DNA of 64,000 nucleotides from Methylobacterium brachythecii (GCF_014196345.1 NZ_JACIDN010000005.1:248001-312000); one strand, 5' to 3'. Counted from the first letter of the stretch, positions 47,293 to 56,125 are shown. A program made the numbers and translations. The notes: generated from the letters alone by a model not told the origin.

Positions 47293-48396
47293 ATGCACGA
47301 AGCGAGTGTCCTTCTGGTCTCGGACCGCCGTGAGCGGGCGGACAGGCTTGCCAGCGCGATCGGGCTGATCCGTCCGTGCCAAGTGATCGAGCCGGGCCGG
47401 GCGCTGCCGTCCCAGCCGCCGCTCGCCTTTCTCGTCGACCTCGTGGAAGGGCTACCCAACACCGGCTGGGGCGAAACGCTCGCCAAGCGTACGCGCCTCG
47501 ATGCCGTGCCGTGCCTCTATGTCGCCCGCCATGGCGAGAGCGTCGGCGGTCCCGAGGCTCGCCGCTTCGGGTCTCCGACGGTCATCCCCGCGGGAGCGCG
47601 CTCGGCCGGGATCGTCCCGACGCTGCTGAAGCTCATCGACGAGGCCCAATCGTCGAACGCGACCAGCCTTCGCCTCGGCAAACGCGTCGAAACCGCCACC
47701 TCCCTCGTCTCCGGCCTGTTCGACGCGGCCGTCTCCGGCCGCCCGCCGAGCGTGGCGGACGCGGAGGAGGGCACCGAGATCGTGCTCGTCGCTGTGTCCG
47801 AGGCCGGCATCGGCGCCTGGCTGGACCGCCTGCGCAGGCACCATATCGGCGTCTACGAGCATTCACTCAGCGTGGCGGGCTTCGCCGCGGCCTTCGCCGC
47901 CGAGCTCGGCCTCGGCCGTCGCGACCGCCATCGCCTCGCACAAGCCGCCCTGCTGCACGACATCGGCAAGGCCCACACCCCGGCGGCGATCCTCGACAAG
48001 CCCGGCCCCCTAACGCCCGACGAGATGCGCGTGATGCGCGAGCACCCGTCGATCGGGGCCGATCTGCTCGCGCTGGACGGTGCCTATGACTCTGCCATCC
48101 TCGACGTGGTCCGCCACCACCACGAGCGCCTCGACGGCAGCGGCTATCCCGACGGCCTGAAGGGCGCCGATATCGGCGACCTCGTGCGCCTCGTGGCGAT
48201 CTGCGACGTGCATTCGGCCCTCACCGAGCGCCGCGCCTACCGCCCCGCCCTCTCCGGCAGTGAGGCCCGGCGCATCATGGAGGGCATGGCCGGCCAGCTC
48301 GATGCCGACCTGCTGCGCGCCTACGTGCCCGTGATCCTCCGGGCAGACGGCGAGCGTCCCGCGGCACCTGCACCGATCGCGCAAACCGTTTCGTAA
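47293..48396 (+). CDS. HD-GYP domain protein (putative c-di-GMP phosphodiesterase)
   Basis: A 367-residue protein. The first 130 residues resemble a degenerate response-regulator receiver (VLLVSDRRERADRLASAIGL), without a clear phosphoacceptor set. The C-terminal HD-GYP domain is complete: His222-Asp223 (LLHDIGK), HHHERLDGSGYP with GYP at 284-286, and LVAICDVHSALTERRAYRPAL. These residues bind the metals that hydrolyse c-di-GMP. It is followed 87 bp later by a GGDEF cyclase gene on the same strand, so one message may encode both synthesis and breakdown of c-di-GMP. Confidence 0.88.
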   Translation: MHEASVLLVSDRRERADRLASAIGLIRPCQVIEPGRALPSQPPLAFLVDLVEGLPNTGWGETLAKRTRLDAVPCLYVARHGESVGGPEARRFGSPTVIPAGARSAGIVPTLLKLIDEAQSSNATSLRLGKRVETATSLVSGLFDAAVSGRPPSVADAEEGTEIVLVAVSEAGIGAWLDRLRRHHIGVYEHSLSVAGFAAAFAAELGLGRRDRHRLAQAALLHDIGKAHTPAAILDKPGPLTPDEMRVMREHPSIGADLLALDGAYDSAILDVVRHHHERLDGSGYPDGLKGADIGDLVRLVAICDVHSALTERRAYRPALSGSEARRIMEGMAGQLDADLLRAYVPVILRADGERPAAPAPIAQTVS

Positions 48397-48483
48397 GGAT
48401 CGCAGACATACGGTCGACCCGACGCGCGGCGAGTGGATGCCGCTTCGTTCGGGAACCAGAATCCACGGCCGTCCCGGGCTACC

Positions 48484-49671
48484 ATGCGCGACAACCCGCT
48501 CACCTTCAGCCTGCCGCGCTGGCGCTTCACGCGCTGGCTCGCTTATGCGGGTCCCGACATTCCGCGGGAGATCCGCGTCGCGTTGATCAGCAGCCTCTAC
48601 GGCACGCTGCCGATCTTCGCCGGCGGTGTGGCCAACACCATTACCGTCGCCACCGTCATCGCCTACCACATCCCGCATCCGGCGATCTTCGGCTGGCTCG
48701 CGCTCGAGATCGCGATCTGCGCGGCCCGTCTGGTGGTCCTGGTCATCGCGCACAGGGCCGCGGCGCAGAGGCGTCGCACGCCCACCGACCTCAATCTCGT
48801 CCTGGCGCTGGCCTGGTCCGCGAGCCTCGGGCTCGGAACCTTCCTCAGCGTCACGAGCGGCGACTGGGTCGCGGCGACCCTTGCTTGCCTCTCGGCCGCC
48901 GCGATGGTGGGCGGCACCTGCTTCCGCAACTTCGCGGCGCCGCGCCTGACGGCCCTGATGATCGCGCTGACGCTCGGGCCTTGCTGCCTCGGGGCCGCCT
49001 TCGCGGGCGAGCCGATCATGATGATCACCTTCCTGCAGATCCCGTTCTACCTGCTGACCATGACCATCGCGGCGTTCAAGCTGAACCGGATGATGGTCGC
49101 GACCATGCGGGCCGAGCGCGAGAACGGCTTCCGCGCCCACCACGACGCGCTCACCGGACTCTCGAACCGATCGGGTCTCGGCGCCGCCATGGAGGCGTTG
49201 CAGGCCATCCGGCGCGGCTCGATCGGTCTGCTCTATCTCGACCTCGACGGCTTCAAGGTGGTCAACGACACCCACGGCCACGCCGTCGGCGACGATCTCC
49301 TGCGGATGGTGGGCGAGCGCCTGCGCGCGGAGGCCGGACGCGGCATCCTGGCGGCGCGGATCGGCGGAGACGAGTTCGTCGTGCTCTGCGAGGACAGAAG
49401 CCGGGCGGAACTCATCGCGCTCGCCGAGCGGCTGATCGCCAGGATCTCCGAGCCCTATCCCCTTGCGGAGGCGGGCACGGCCCGGATCGGCGTCAGCATC
49501 GGCATCGCGCTGTCGCCGGACCATGGCGACGACCTAACCAGCCTGCTCCAGGCTGCCGACCGCGCGCTCTACCGCTCCAAGTCGACGGGCAAGGGGCATT
49601 GCTCGCTCGCGACGCGCAAGACCCGCGACGGCGATGACGCCGAACAGGCCGCGGATCGCCGCTCGGCCTGA
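48484..49671 (+). CDS. Membrane-bound diguanylate cyclase (GGDEF domain)
   Basis: A 395-residue protein. The N-terminal half has about six hydrophobic segments (VALISSLYGTLPIFAGGVAN, FGWLALEIAICAARLVVLVI, IMMITFLQIPFYLLTMTIAA). The C-terminal GGDEF domain begins DALTGLSNRSGLGAAM, with the active motif RIGGDEF near 294-298. c-di-GMP synthesis is expected. No RxxD inhibitory site is evident. The ATG at 48484 is preferred over 48433. It follows the HD-GYP gene and precedes the TIGR04222 gene on the same strand. Confidence 0.88.
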   Translation: MRDNPLTFSLPRWRFTRWLAYAGPDIPREIRVALISSLYGTLPIFAGGVANTITVATVIAYHIPHPAIFGWLALEIAICAARLVVLVIAHRAAAQRRRTPTDLNLVLALAWSASLGLGTFLSVTSGDWVAATLACLSAAAMVGGTCFRNFAAPRLTALMIALTLGPCCLGAAFAGEPIMMITFLQIPFYLLTMTIAAFKLNRMMVATMRAERENGFRAHHDALTGLSNRSGLGAAMEALQAIRRGSIGLLYLDLDGFKVVNDTHGHAVGDDLLRMVGERLRAEAGRGILAARIGGDEFVVLCEDRSRAELIALAERLIARISEPYPLAEAGTARIGVSIGIALSPDHGDDLTSLLQAADRALYRSKSTGKGHCSLATRKTRDGDDAEQAADRRSA

Positions 49672-49765
49672 GCGGCTCGCTGTCGCGAATCACCGGATCG
49701 TCAAGACCGGGCGCGGAAAGCGCAGCAATTTCAACGCCGCACGCCCGATATGGTATCATCGGGGC

Positions 49766-51250
49766 ATGGTCGATCCCGGCTCGGTCCACGCTTCGGCAGA
49801 CATGGCGTTGCATGAGGTCGAGCGCGTTGCTTGGACATCGGAGCAACGGGATCTCTTCCAGCGGATCGAAACGCATCCGTTCGAGCGGCCCGATCACATT
49901 CTCGACTTTACCGGACGCCTCGCCCGAGACCGCGGCTGGAGCCTCGACTTCGCCCGCGGCGCCGTCGCCGAGTATCGCCGCTTCTGCTTCCTGGCGATGG
50001 TGTTCGAGACGCCCGTCACCCCGAGCGAGGAGGTCGACGAGGTCTGGCACCAGCACCTGACCTATTCCCGCGACTATTGGGAGGCCTGGTGCGGCAGCGT
50101 GCTCCGGCAACGGCTCCACCACGATCCGACCGAAGGCGGCCCCTCCGAACAGGGAAGGTATCGCATGCAGTACGCCGAGACGCTCGCGCGCTACGAAGCC
50201 TTTTTCGGGCCACCCGATCAGCGATACTGGCCCGCGACCCATGACCGGTTCCGGGGCAGGCCCCGCTACCGCATCGTCGACGGCGACCGCGTCCTGACCC
50301 TGCGGCGACCGGCTTGGCGCGGATGGTTCGCCCGCGCCGGATCGGCGATCGTCCTGGCTGCAGCGGGGCTCTGCGCCACGCCGCGACCGGCCTCGGCCAT
50401 ACCGCTCGGCGTCCTCGACTGGACGGCCGGCCCGTTCCTCACGCTCTACGCCAATCTCATCGTGGCCGGCTTGATGCTGGCCTTGATCGGCCGCGCCGTC
50501 CTGGTGAGCGGCGGCCGCGCCCCTACGGCGCCGAACCTCGATCCGGTCGAGCTCGCCCTGCTCGCCGGCGGCAACGGCCGGGCCGCCGACGCCGTCATCA
50601 TCGGCTTGATCGATGCCGGCGCCGCGAGCTTTTCGACGGGCAGCGGCGACATCACGGTCGAGGAACAGGGGGTCCGCCTTCCCAGGATCCTGGAACCGTA
50701 TCGCGGCGTGGTCGCCGGTACCGTGAAGCGGAAGACCCTCGTCGCCGCTCTGGCGCCGCGTCTCGAGGTGGTCCGCGAGACCCTGGTGCGATCCTCGCTC
50801 GTGCCGAGTCAGGACGTGACGAGCCGGATCAAGGGTTGGACGCTTCTCTGCGTCGCTCCGGTCTTCGCGCTCGGCCTGACCAAGATCTTCGTCGGCCTGT
50901 CGCGGGGCAAGCCGGTGGGATTCCTGTTCGCGATGTCCTTGGTCTTCCTGGTGCTGACGGTCTTTGCCTTGGTGAAGGCGCCGAAGCGCACCCGAGCCGG
51001 CGACAGAGTGCTCTCCGGCTTTCGCCAACGCCATGCCAGGGCGGCACGCGCGCCTCTCGAGGGAGAGCTGTTGTTCGCGTTCGCGCTGGGCGGCGCTGCG
51101 ATCCTCGCCGGCACACCCTACGAGGCCTATGGACGCCACCTCCGCGCAGCGGGCGACGGCAGCTCGGGCTGTGGCAGCAGTGGCGGCGACGGCGGAGGCA
51201 GTGGCTGCGGGGGAGGGGGCTGCGGCGGATGCGGAGGCGGTGGGGATTAG
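49766..51250 (+). CDS. TIGR04222 domain-containing membrane protein
   Basis: A 494-residue protein. The N-terminal region (VDEVWHQHLTYSRDYWEAWC) is a conserved His/Trp-rich helical domain. One hydrophobic segment follows near 194-217, then a membrane core (FLTLYANLIVAGLMLALIGR), further helices in about 365-400 and 440, and a low-complexity Gly/Cys-rich C-terminus (GSGCGGGGCGGCGGGGD). The N-terminal motif, central membrane segments and Gly/Cys tail together match the TIGR04222 family of unknown function. The start at 49766 gives a complete domain; a longer frame upstream is not supported. Confidence 0.85.
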   Translation: MVDPGSVHASADMALHEVERVAWTSEQRDLFQRIETHPFERPDHILDFTGRLARDRGWSLDFARGAVAEYRRFCFLAMVFETPVTPSEEVDEVWHQHLTYSRDYWEAWCGSVLRQRLHHDPTEGGPSEQGRYRMQYAETLARYEAFFGPPDQRYWPATHDRFRGRPRYRIVDGDRVLTLRRPAWRGWFARAGSAIVLAAAGLCATPRPASAIPLGVLDWTAGPFLTLYANLIVAGLMLALIGRAVLVSGGRAPTAPNLDPVELALLAGGNGRAADAVIIGLIDAGAASFSTGSGDITVEEQGVRLPRILEPYRGVVAGTVKRKTLVAALAPRLEVVRETLVRSSLVPSQDVTSRIKGWTLLCVAPVFALGLTKIFVGLSRGKPVGFLFAMSLVFLVLTVFALVKAPKRTRAGDRVLSGFRQRHARAARAPLEGELLFAFALGGAAILAGTPYEAYGRHLRAAGDGSSGCGSSGGDGGGSGCGGGGCGGCGGGGD

Positions 51251-51297
51251 GGAGCTGATTGCTGCGGCGCGCGGCTCGAAAGCCGATAATCCATGCG

Positions 51298-51663
51298 ATG
51301 GTCCGGGATAGGACGGTCGCTCCGTCACATGGAGGCTTCGTGGCAAACCCATTTCTGCACGGTACGGTCCATGAGGCCGGCGAAGACCTCCAGGCGGCCG
51401 TGCGATCGGTTCCGGGGGTCTATGAGCTCTGGGAAAGCCTGACGCCGCTTGGCCGGAACGAGTTCATCTGCTGGGTCGAGGACGCGAAGCAGACGGCGAC
51501 GCGGCAACGCCGGATCGAGCGAACCTGCGAGGAAATCTCGGAAGGAAAGAAGCGGCCATGCTGCTGGGCGGGCTGCATTCACCGCACCGACAAGGCTCCG
51601 AGCCGTTGGCAACAGGCGGTGCTGATCGATCGGCGAGGAAAGGGTGGCTCGTCTGCAGACTGA
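51298..51663 (+). CDS. YdeI/OmpD-associated-like protein
   Basis: A 121-residue protein containing LWESLTPLGRNEFICWVEDA, KQTATRQRRIERTCEEISEG and KKRPCCWAGCIHR. The Trp/Arg-rich helical C-terminal pattern is that of YdeI/OmpD-associated ('bacteriocin-protection') proteins, of unknown mechanism. The start is uncertain: ATG 51298 is used, but a GTG at 51340 has GGAGG four bases upstream and would give 107 residues. A CC plus C motif near residue 90 might bind metal. It converges on coaBC. Confidence 0.75.
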   Translation: MVRDRTVAPSHGGFVANPFLHGTVHEAGEDLQAAVRSVPGVYELWESLTPLGRNEFICWVEDAKQTATRQRRIERTCEEISEGKKRPCCWAGCIHRTDKAPSRWQQAVLIDRRGKGGSSAD

Positions 51664-51687
51664 TGGAGACGCAAAAGCGTCAGCTCT

Positions 51688-52956
51688 TCACGCTGGCGGC
51701 GCCTTGCTCAGAAGCTCCGCGAACCGCGCCACCAGCCGCTTGCCGACCTCGTCCTTGCCGAGCCGCGGCCAGGTGTCGAGAGCGCCGTCGCGGCCGAGCA
51801 GGTGGACGGTGTTCTCGACCCCACCCATGACACCGCCCTCGTGCGAGACGTCGTTCGCGACAAGGAGATCGCAGCGCTTCTTCGCAAGCTTTTTCCGCGC
51901 ATTGTCGAGAACATCGTCCGTCTCGGCCGCGAAGCCGACGACGAGGGGCGGCCGGCCTTCGGTGCGGCCGGCGATGGTGGCAAGGATGTCGGGGTTCTCG
52001 ACCAGCGTCAGTGGCGGCACCGCCGATCCGTCCTTCTTGATCTTGCCTCCGCGCGCCTCGGCCGGGCGCCAGTCTCCGACAGCGGCAGCGAAGACCGCGA
52101 TGTCGGCCGGCAGCGCGGCCTCGACGGCAGCGAGCATCTCGCGCGCCGTCTCGACGCGGATCACCGCGACGCCGGCCGGATCGGGGATCGAGACCGGCCC
52201 CGAGACCAGCGTCACCCGCGCCCCGGCCGCTGCCGCCGCCGCGGCGATGGCGTGGCCCTGACGGCCCGAGGAGCGGTTGGCGAGGTAGCGCACCGGGTCG
52301 ATCGGCTCGTGCGTCGGCCCCGAGGTGACGAGCACCGTCTTGCCCGCGAGCGAGCCTTTAACGGCGCGTCCAGCCAGGAAGCCAAGCCCGCCGCGCTCGC
52401 TGCGCGCCGTGAGCATCGTCTCCAGGGCATCGGCGATCTCGCCCGGCTCAGCCATGCGGCCCGGCCCGTGCTCGGCCTCAGCCATCGCGCCGTCGTTGGG
52501 GCCGACGACCGAGACGCCGTCGCCGGTCAGCGTCGCGAGGTTCCGTTGCGTCGCCGGGTGCTGCCACATCCGGACGTTCATCGCCGGTGCGATCAGGATC
52601 GGCAGGGTGGTGGCCAGCAGCACCGTGGAGGCGAGGTCGGGCGCGTGGCCGCCGGCCATCCGCGCCATCAGGTCGGCGGTGGCCGGCGCCACCACGACCG
52701 CGTCGGCGTCCCGCGCCAGCCGGATATGCCCGATCTCGGCCTCGTCGGCCCGGTCGAACAGGTCGGTATGGGCCCGCTGGCCGGCGAGCGCCGCGGCGGC
52801 CAGGGGCGTTACGAATTCCTGCGCCGCCTTGGTTAGGATCGGCCGCACCGCGGCACCGCGCTCGCGCAACCGCCGGATCAGGTCGAGCGCCTTATAGGCG
52901 GCGATGCCGCCGCCTATAATGAGGAGAACGCGCCGGCCGGAGAGAGACTGGGACAT
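51688..52956 (-). CDS. coaBC: Bifunctional phosphopantothenoylcysteine decarboxylase / phosphopantothenate-cysteine ligase
   Basis: A 422-residue CoaBC (Dfp). The flavoprotein CoaC part is about 1-185 (LIIGGGIAAYKALDLIRRLR, APAMNVRMWQHPATQRN with the active Asn). The CoaB part is about 200-420 (VTSGPTHEPIDPVRYLANRS, AAVGDWRPAE, KIKK for CMP/4-phosphopantothenate). It performs two steps of coenzyme A synthesis. At the flap where E. coli Dfp has Cys158, this protein reads GAMAEAEHGPGRM with no Cys, by my own alignment. The start at 52956 removes a 26-residue extension. Confidence 0.94.
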   Translation of the reverse strand: MSQSLSGRRVLLIIGGGIAAYKALDLIRRLRERGAAVRPILTKAAQEFVTPLAAAALAGQRAHTDLFDRADEAEIGHIRLARDADAVVVAPATADLMARMAGGHAPDLASTVLLATTLPILIAPAMNVRMWQHPATQRNLATLTGDGVSVVGPNDGAMAEAEHGPGRMAEPGEIADALETMLTARSERGGLGFLAGRAVKGSLAGKTVLVTSGPTHEPIDPVRYLANRSSGRQGHAIAAAAAAAGARVTLVSGPVSIPDPAGVAVIRVETAREMLAAVEAALPADIAVFAAAVGDWRPAEARGGKIKKDGSAVPPLTLVENPDILATIAGRTEGRPPLVVGFAAETDDVLDNARKKLAKKRCDLLVANDVSHEGGVMGGVENTVHLLGRDGALDTWPRLGKDEVGKRLVARFAELLSKAPPA

Positions 52957-53082
52957 CGGCAGACAACGGCGGAATTTTTGATGTGGCGTCAAGGTCGTAG
53001 AGCAAGCGGCGGACCGATCTCCCTCAGCCGACATCGCCGTCGCGCCAGCAAACGCCGGTGCCTCATCTGCCGCGGCGGTCGA

Positions 53083-54045
53083 TCAGAAACGCTCGCCGAC
53101 GAGCTCTTCGCTCTTTGCCCAGAGCGCCGCCGCCCGCTCGGGATCGAGGGCATAGGCCCTTACCCCTTCAGTCATCGCGTTCGACGGCTCGCCCGTGAGG
53201 AGCGGGGAGACACGGCAATCCTCGCAATAGCGCCCGCCAACCTCGTCCGCGGAAGCCACGACGCCTGCCCAGACCGACGTAGCGGCTCCCTGGGGCACGC
53301 TCTTCATCTCGAAGGGCGGCGCTCCGATCGCGGCGCGCTCGACATTGAGCTCGTCGACGCGCTTCTGCAGCGCGCCGGGCTCGGCGAAGGCGTGGCGCCC
53401 CAGCTCCGTCGCTATGCCGCCTGGATGGACTGCCGTCGCACGAACGCCCTGCGCCTTGTGGCGCCTGTCGAACTCCAACGAAAACAGGATGTTGGCCGTC
53501 TTAGAGCGACCGTATCCCATCCACGGGTCGTAGGGCGTCCGCTCGAAGTTCGGATCGTCGAGATCGACGTCGCTGTAGCGATGGCCGGCCGACGACAGGT
53601 TGACCACACGACCGCCGGAGTAGAGCAGCGGCACGATTCGGTTCACGAGCACGAAATGACCGAGATGGTTGGTGCCGAACTGCGTCTCGAAGCCGTCTTC
53701 GGTGTGCCCGAGCGGCGGAGCCATCACTCCGGCATTGCAGATCACGAGGTCGAAGGCGCGCCCATCCGCGAGCAGGGCGTCGGCACACGTCCTAACGCTC
53801 GTCAGCGACGCCAGATCGAGCGCGATGACCGAGACGGTCTCGGCCCCCGACCTGGCGAGCGCGCGAGACGCCTTTTCGAGATCGCGCGCGGCGCCGGTCA
53901 CCCGCGCGCCATGGGCGACGAGGGCGCGCGCGGTCTCCACGCCGAGCCCGGCCGACACGCCGGTGACCAGCACCCGCTTCCCGGTGAGATCGATCCCCGC
54001 CAGCACGTCGTCGGCCGAGGATTTTGCGTTGAACGGTGTTGTCAT
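53083..54045 (-). CDS. SDR family oxidoreductase (retinol dehydrogenase-like)
   Basis: A 320-residue atypical-length SDR. The cofactor site is TGVSAGLG, the NNAG equivalent is ICNAGVM, the catalytic Ser is in VNLSSAGHR, and the catalytic Tyr/Lys lie in YGRSKTANILF. The long C-terminus (WAGVVASADEVGGRYCEDC) resembles the retinol-dehydrogenase and protochlorophyllide-like branch. NADP-dependent alcohol/carbonyl oxidoreduction; substrate unknown. The ATG is at 54045. It diverges from a TetR regulator with twin operator-like repeats between them, so it is a likely target of that regulator. Confidence 0.88.
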   Translation of the reverse strand: MTTPFNAKSSADDVLAGIDLTGKRVLVTGVSAGLGVETARALVAHGARVTGAARDLEKASRALARSGAETVSVIALDLASLTSVRTCADALLADGRAFDLVICNAGVMAPPLGHTEDGFETQFGTNHLGHFVLVNRIVPLLYSGGRVVNLSSAGHRYSDVDLDDPNFERTPYDPWMGYGRSKTANILFSLEFDRRHKAQGVRATAVHPGGIATELGRHAFAEPGALQKRVDELNVERAAIGAPPFEMKSVPQGAATSVWAGVVASADEVGGRYCEDCRVSPLLTGEPSNAMTEGVRAYALDPERAAALWAKSEELVGERF

Positions 54046-54102
54046 CGGATGCAGGTCCCGCGAGGTTTCGGGCGAGTGTCCGCCACCCGCTCCCATGCTA
54101 TA

Positions 54103-54141
54103 CGGAGGGTGGCTCCGATTAATATGCGGAGGTATCCTCCG
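54103..54141. promoter_or_regulatory. Twin operator-like inverted repeats between SDR and TetR genes
   Basis: CGGAGGTATCCTCCG at 54127-54141 is a perfect inverted repeat (CGGAGG/CCTCCG). A second, imperfect copy CGGAGGGTGGCTCCG lies at 54103-54117, with similar flanks (TA before, AT or TT after). Centres are 24 bp apart. They lie in the 117-bp divergent region between the SDR start (54045) and the TetR start (54163), where a TetR repressor would control both. Confidence 0.65.
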
Positions 54142-54162
54142 TTTTCAAGGCGTGGCTGTCGC

Positions 54163-54771
54163 GTGACCGATGTCGAGGGACCGAGCCCGACCCGCAAGCT
54201 GCGTGCGGATGGCGAACGAAACCGGCTGCGGCTGATCAAGGCGGCCAAGCGCGTGTTCGCCGAGAAGGGCGCCTCCGCGAGTCTGGACCAGATCGCACGG
54301 GATGCCGAGCTCGGGATCGGCACGCTCTACCGACACTTCCCGACGCGCGACGCCCTGGTCGAGGCCGTCTACCGGCAGGAGACGGAAGCCCTGCTGTCGG
54401 GTGCCGCGCAGCTGTCGAGAGAGCTGGAGCCGGTGTCAGCCTTGCGCGAATGGCTTCGGATCTTCGTCGAGTATCTCGCGTCGAAGCAGGGCATGTCAGA
54501 AGCACTGAAGACGCTGATTGGGGGGACGGAGACGCTCTATGGCGAGTCGTCCGCGAAGGTCAGGGGAGCGCTCGACACGCTGGTGACCGCCGCCGTCGAG
54601 ACGGGCGAGATCCGCATGCACATGGAGCCGCTCGATCTGCTGCGCGCGATTGCCGGCGTCGCGAACTTGAGCCCGGCTCAGAATTGGAAGCGGTCGGCAG
54701 TCCTCATGGTCGACGTGCTGCTTGACGGGCTCCGCACGGAAGCCCGTCGCGCCGATCTCGAACGATCTTGA
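54163..54771 (+). CDS. TetR/AcrR family transcriptional regulator
   Basis: A 202-residue TetR-type repressor. The helix-turn-helix occupies about residues 20-65 (LRLIKAAKRVFAEKGASASL, DAELGIGTLYRHFPTRDALV). The C-terminal helical part (ALREWLRIFVEYLASKQGM, ETGEIRMHMEPLDLLRAIAG) is the dimer and ligand domain. The start is a GTG at 54163, placed so that the TetR domain begins at the expected offset; longer in-frame sequence belongs to the antisense of the SDR gene. It lies directly behind the twin repeats and probably represses itself and the divergent SDR. Confidence 0.88.
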   Translation: MTDVEGPSPTRKLRADGERNRLRLIKAAKRVFAEKGASASLDQIARDAELGIGTLYRHFPTRDALVEAVYRQETEALLSGAAQLSRELEPVSALREWLRIFVEYLASKQGMSEALKTLIGGTETLYGESSAKVRGALDTLVTAAVETGEIRMHMEPLDLLRAIAGVANLSPAQNWKRSAVLMVDVLLDGLRTEARRADLERS

Positions 54772-54866
54772 GGTAAACGATATACAAGTATATACCTGCA
54801 TCTGCTTCACAGCGATGAGTTACCGTTCGCGGAGACGGGCGGCCGCCTGAGCCAGGGAGGGTATCC

Positions 54867-55322
54867 ATGCCGACCTACGTGTGCGCCGTGCCGGCAGGCC
54901 TGCTTTCCGACGGGCAGAAGGCGGAGATGGCGGAGGCGATCTCGCGCATCCATTCGGAGGCGACGGGCGCGCCGATCTACTTCGTGCAGGTCGTCATCGA
55001 CGAGGGCGGCACGACGCGCTTCCTCGGCGGCCGCCGCGCGGACGGGCAGATCTGGATCCGCGGCGACATCCGCGCGGGTCGGCCCGAATCCGTCCGCAAG
55101 GAGATGATGCTCGCAATGATGCGTGCCGTCGCGGGAATCACGCGGGTCAGGGAAAGCGAGATCTGGGTGTATCTCTGCAACCTCGCACCCACGGACATGG
55201 TCGAATACGGCCACGTCCTGCCGAAACCCGGTGAGGAACAGGCCTGGTTCGACGCGCTACCGGAGGAGTTGCAGGCCTATCTCGCCGACCTCGGGACGAG
55301 CCGCGGGACGTTCAAACTCTAA
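54867..55322 (+). CDS. Tautomerase family protein
   Basis: A 151-residue protein. Pro2, which becomes the N-terminus after Met removal, is the catalytic base of the 4-oxalocrotonate tautomerase superfamily (PTYVCAVPAGLLSDGQKAEM), followed by the helix and IYFVQVVIDEGGTTRFLGGR. Its length equals two 4-OT-like units, as in cis-CaaD-like or malonate-semialdehyde-decarboxylase-like members; the second half (AVAGITRVRESEIWVYL) is less conserved. Substrate unknown. Upstream lies the TetR gene on the same strand. Confidence 0.85.
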   Translation: MPTYVCAVPAGLLSDGQKAEMAEAISRIHSEATGAPIYFVQVVIDEGGTTRFLGGRRADGQIWIRGDIRAGRPESVRKEMMLAMMRAVAGITRVRESEIWVYLCNLAPTDMVEYGHVLPKPGEEQAWFDALPEELQAYLADLGTSRGTFKL

Positions 55323-55480
55323 CGGCGGCGAGGCGCGGCCGGTCGGTCCGGCGGTGCGCATCTCCTCGCCCGATTTGGGGGGAGACTGCCTTGGCGACGT
55401 AGGGCCGGCAACGGTTTGGGCTGGCGGCTACTGGTCAGCCACTCGACGAACAAGGCTTAGCCGGAGAAACGCAGCCTTCC

Positions 55481-56116
55481 ATGCGCCTTTACCTGTCCTC
55501 CCTCGGCCTCGGCGACGCGACATCGGCTCTCGTGGACCTTGCGCCGAGGCAAGGCCGGGTCGCCCTCATCATGAACGCGCTCGACGGCGACACCTCCTCA
55601 CGCGGCCATTGGCAAGCCGACCAGTCGCAGGAGCTGTCGGCGCTCGGGTTTCGGGTTGAGGAGCTCGACCTGCGTCACTTCTTCCGGGAGCCGGAGGCCC
55701 TGCGGACGGCGCTCTGCGATGTCGACATGGTCTGGATCAACGGCGGCAATACCTTCGTGCTGATGCGCGCCATGCGGCTCAGCGGCTTCGACCGGATCAT
55801 CAAGGAGCGGCTCGCGGAGGACACGATCGTCTATGGCGGTTTTAGCGCGGCCACGGTCGCGGCGACGCCGAGCCTGCGCGGGATCGAGGCGGTGGACGAT
55901 CCGAACGAGGTTCCGGAGGGCTACCCCGGCGAGATCGTCTGGGATGGCCTCGGGCTGGTGCCCTTCCAGGTTGCCGTACACTACCGCTCGGACCATCCGG
56001 AATCGGACGACGTCGAGAAGGAGATCGCCTTCTGCGAGCGCGAAGGGCTGGCCTACCGCACCTTGAGCGATGGGCAGGTCCTGGTGGTTCGGGATACGGT
56101 CGAGCTGATCGGCTGA
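55481..56116 (+). CDS. Peptidase E-like (type 1 glutamine amidotransferase-like) protein
   Basis: A 211-residue protein of the S51/peptidase E fold. RLYLSSLGLGDATSALVDL starts the fold, MVWINGGNTFVLMRAM carries the glycine-rich loop, and the nucleophile elbow IVYGGFSAATVAA holds Ser124 or so in place of the usual Gly-x-Ser-Ala-Gly. A His in VAVHYRSDHPESDD may complete the site. Asp-Xaa dipeptidase activity is possible but not certain given the altered elbow. It ends 10 bp from the convergent ubiB. Confidence 0.8.
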   Translation: MRLYLSSLGLGDATSALVDLAPRQGRVALIMNALDGDTSSRGHWQADQSQELSALGFRVEELDLRHFFREPEALRTALCDVDMVWINGGNTFVLMRAMRLSGFDRIIKERLAEDTIVYGGFSAATVAATPSLRGIEAVDDPNEVPEGYPGEIVWDGLGLVPFQVAVHYRSDHPESDDVEKEIAFCEREGLAYRTLSDGQVLVVRDTVELIG

Positions 56117-56125
56117 GCCAGCCCC

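Noticed and set aside
48010..49524. Long minus frame opposite HD-GYP/GGDEF genes
   Set aside because: Shadow of two genes with intact motifs on the plus strand.
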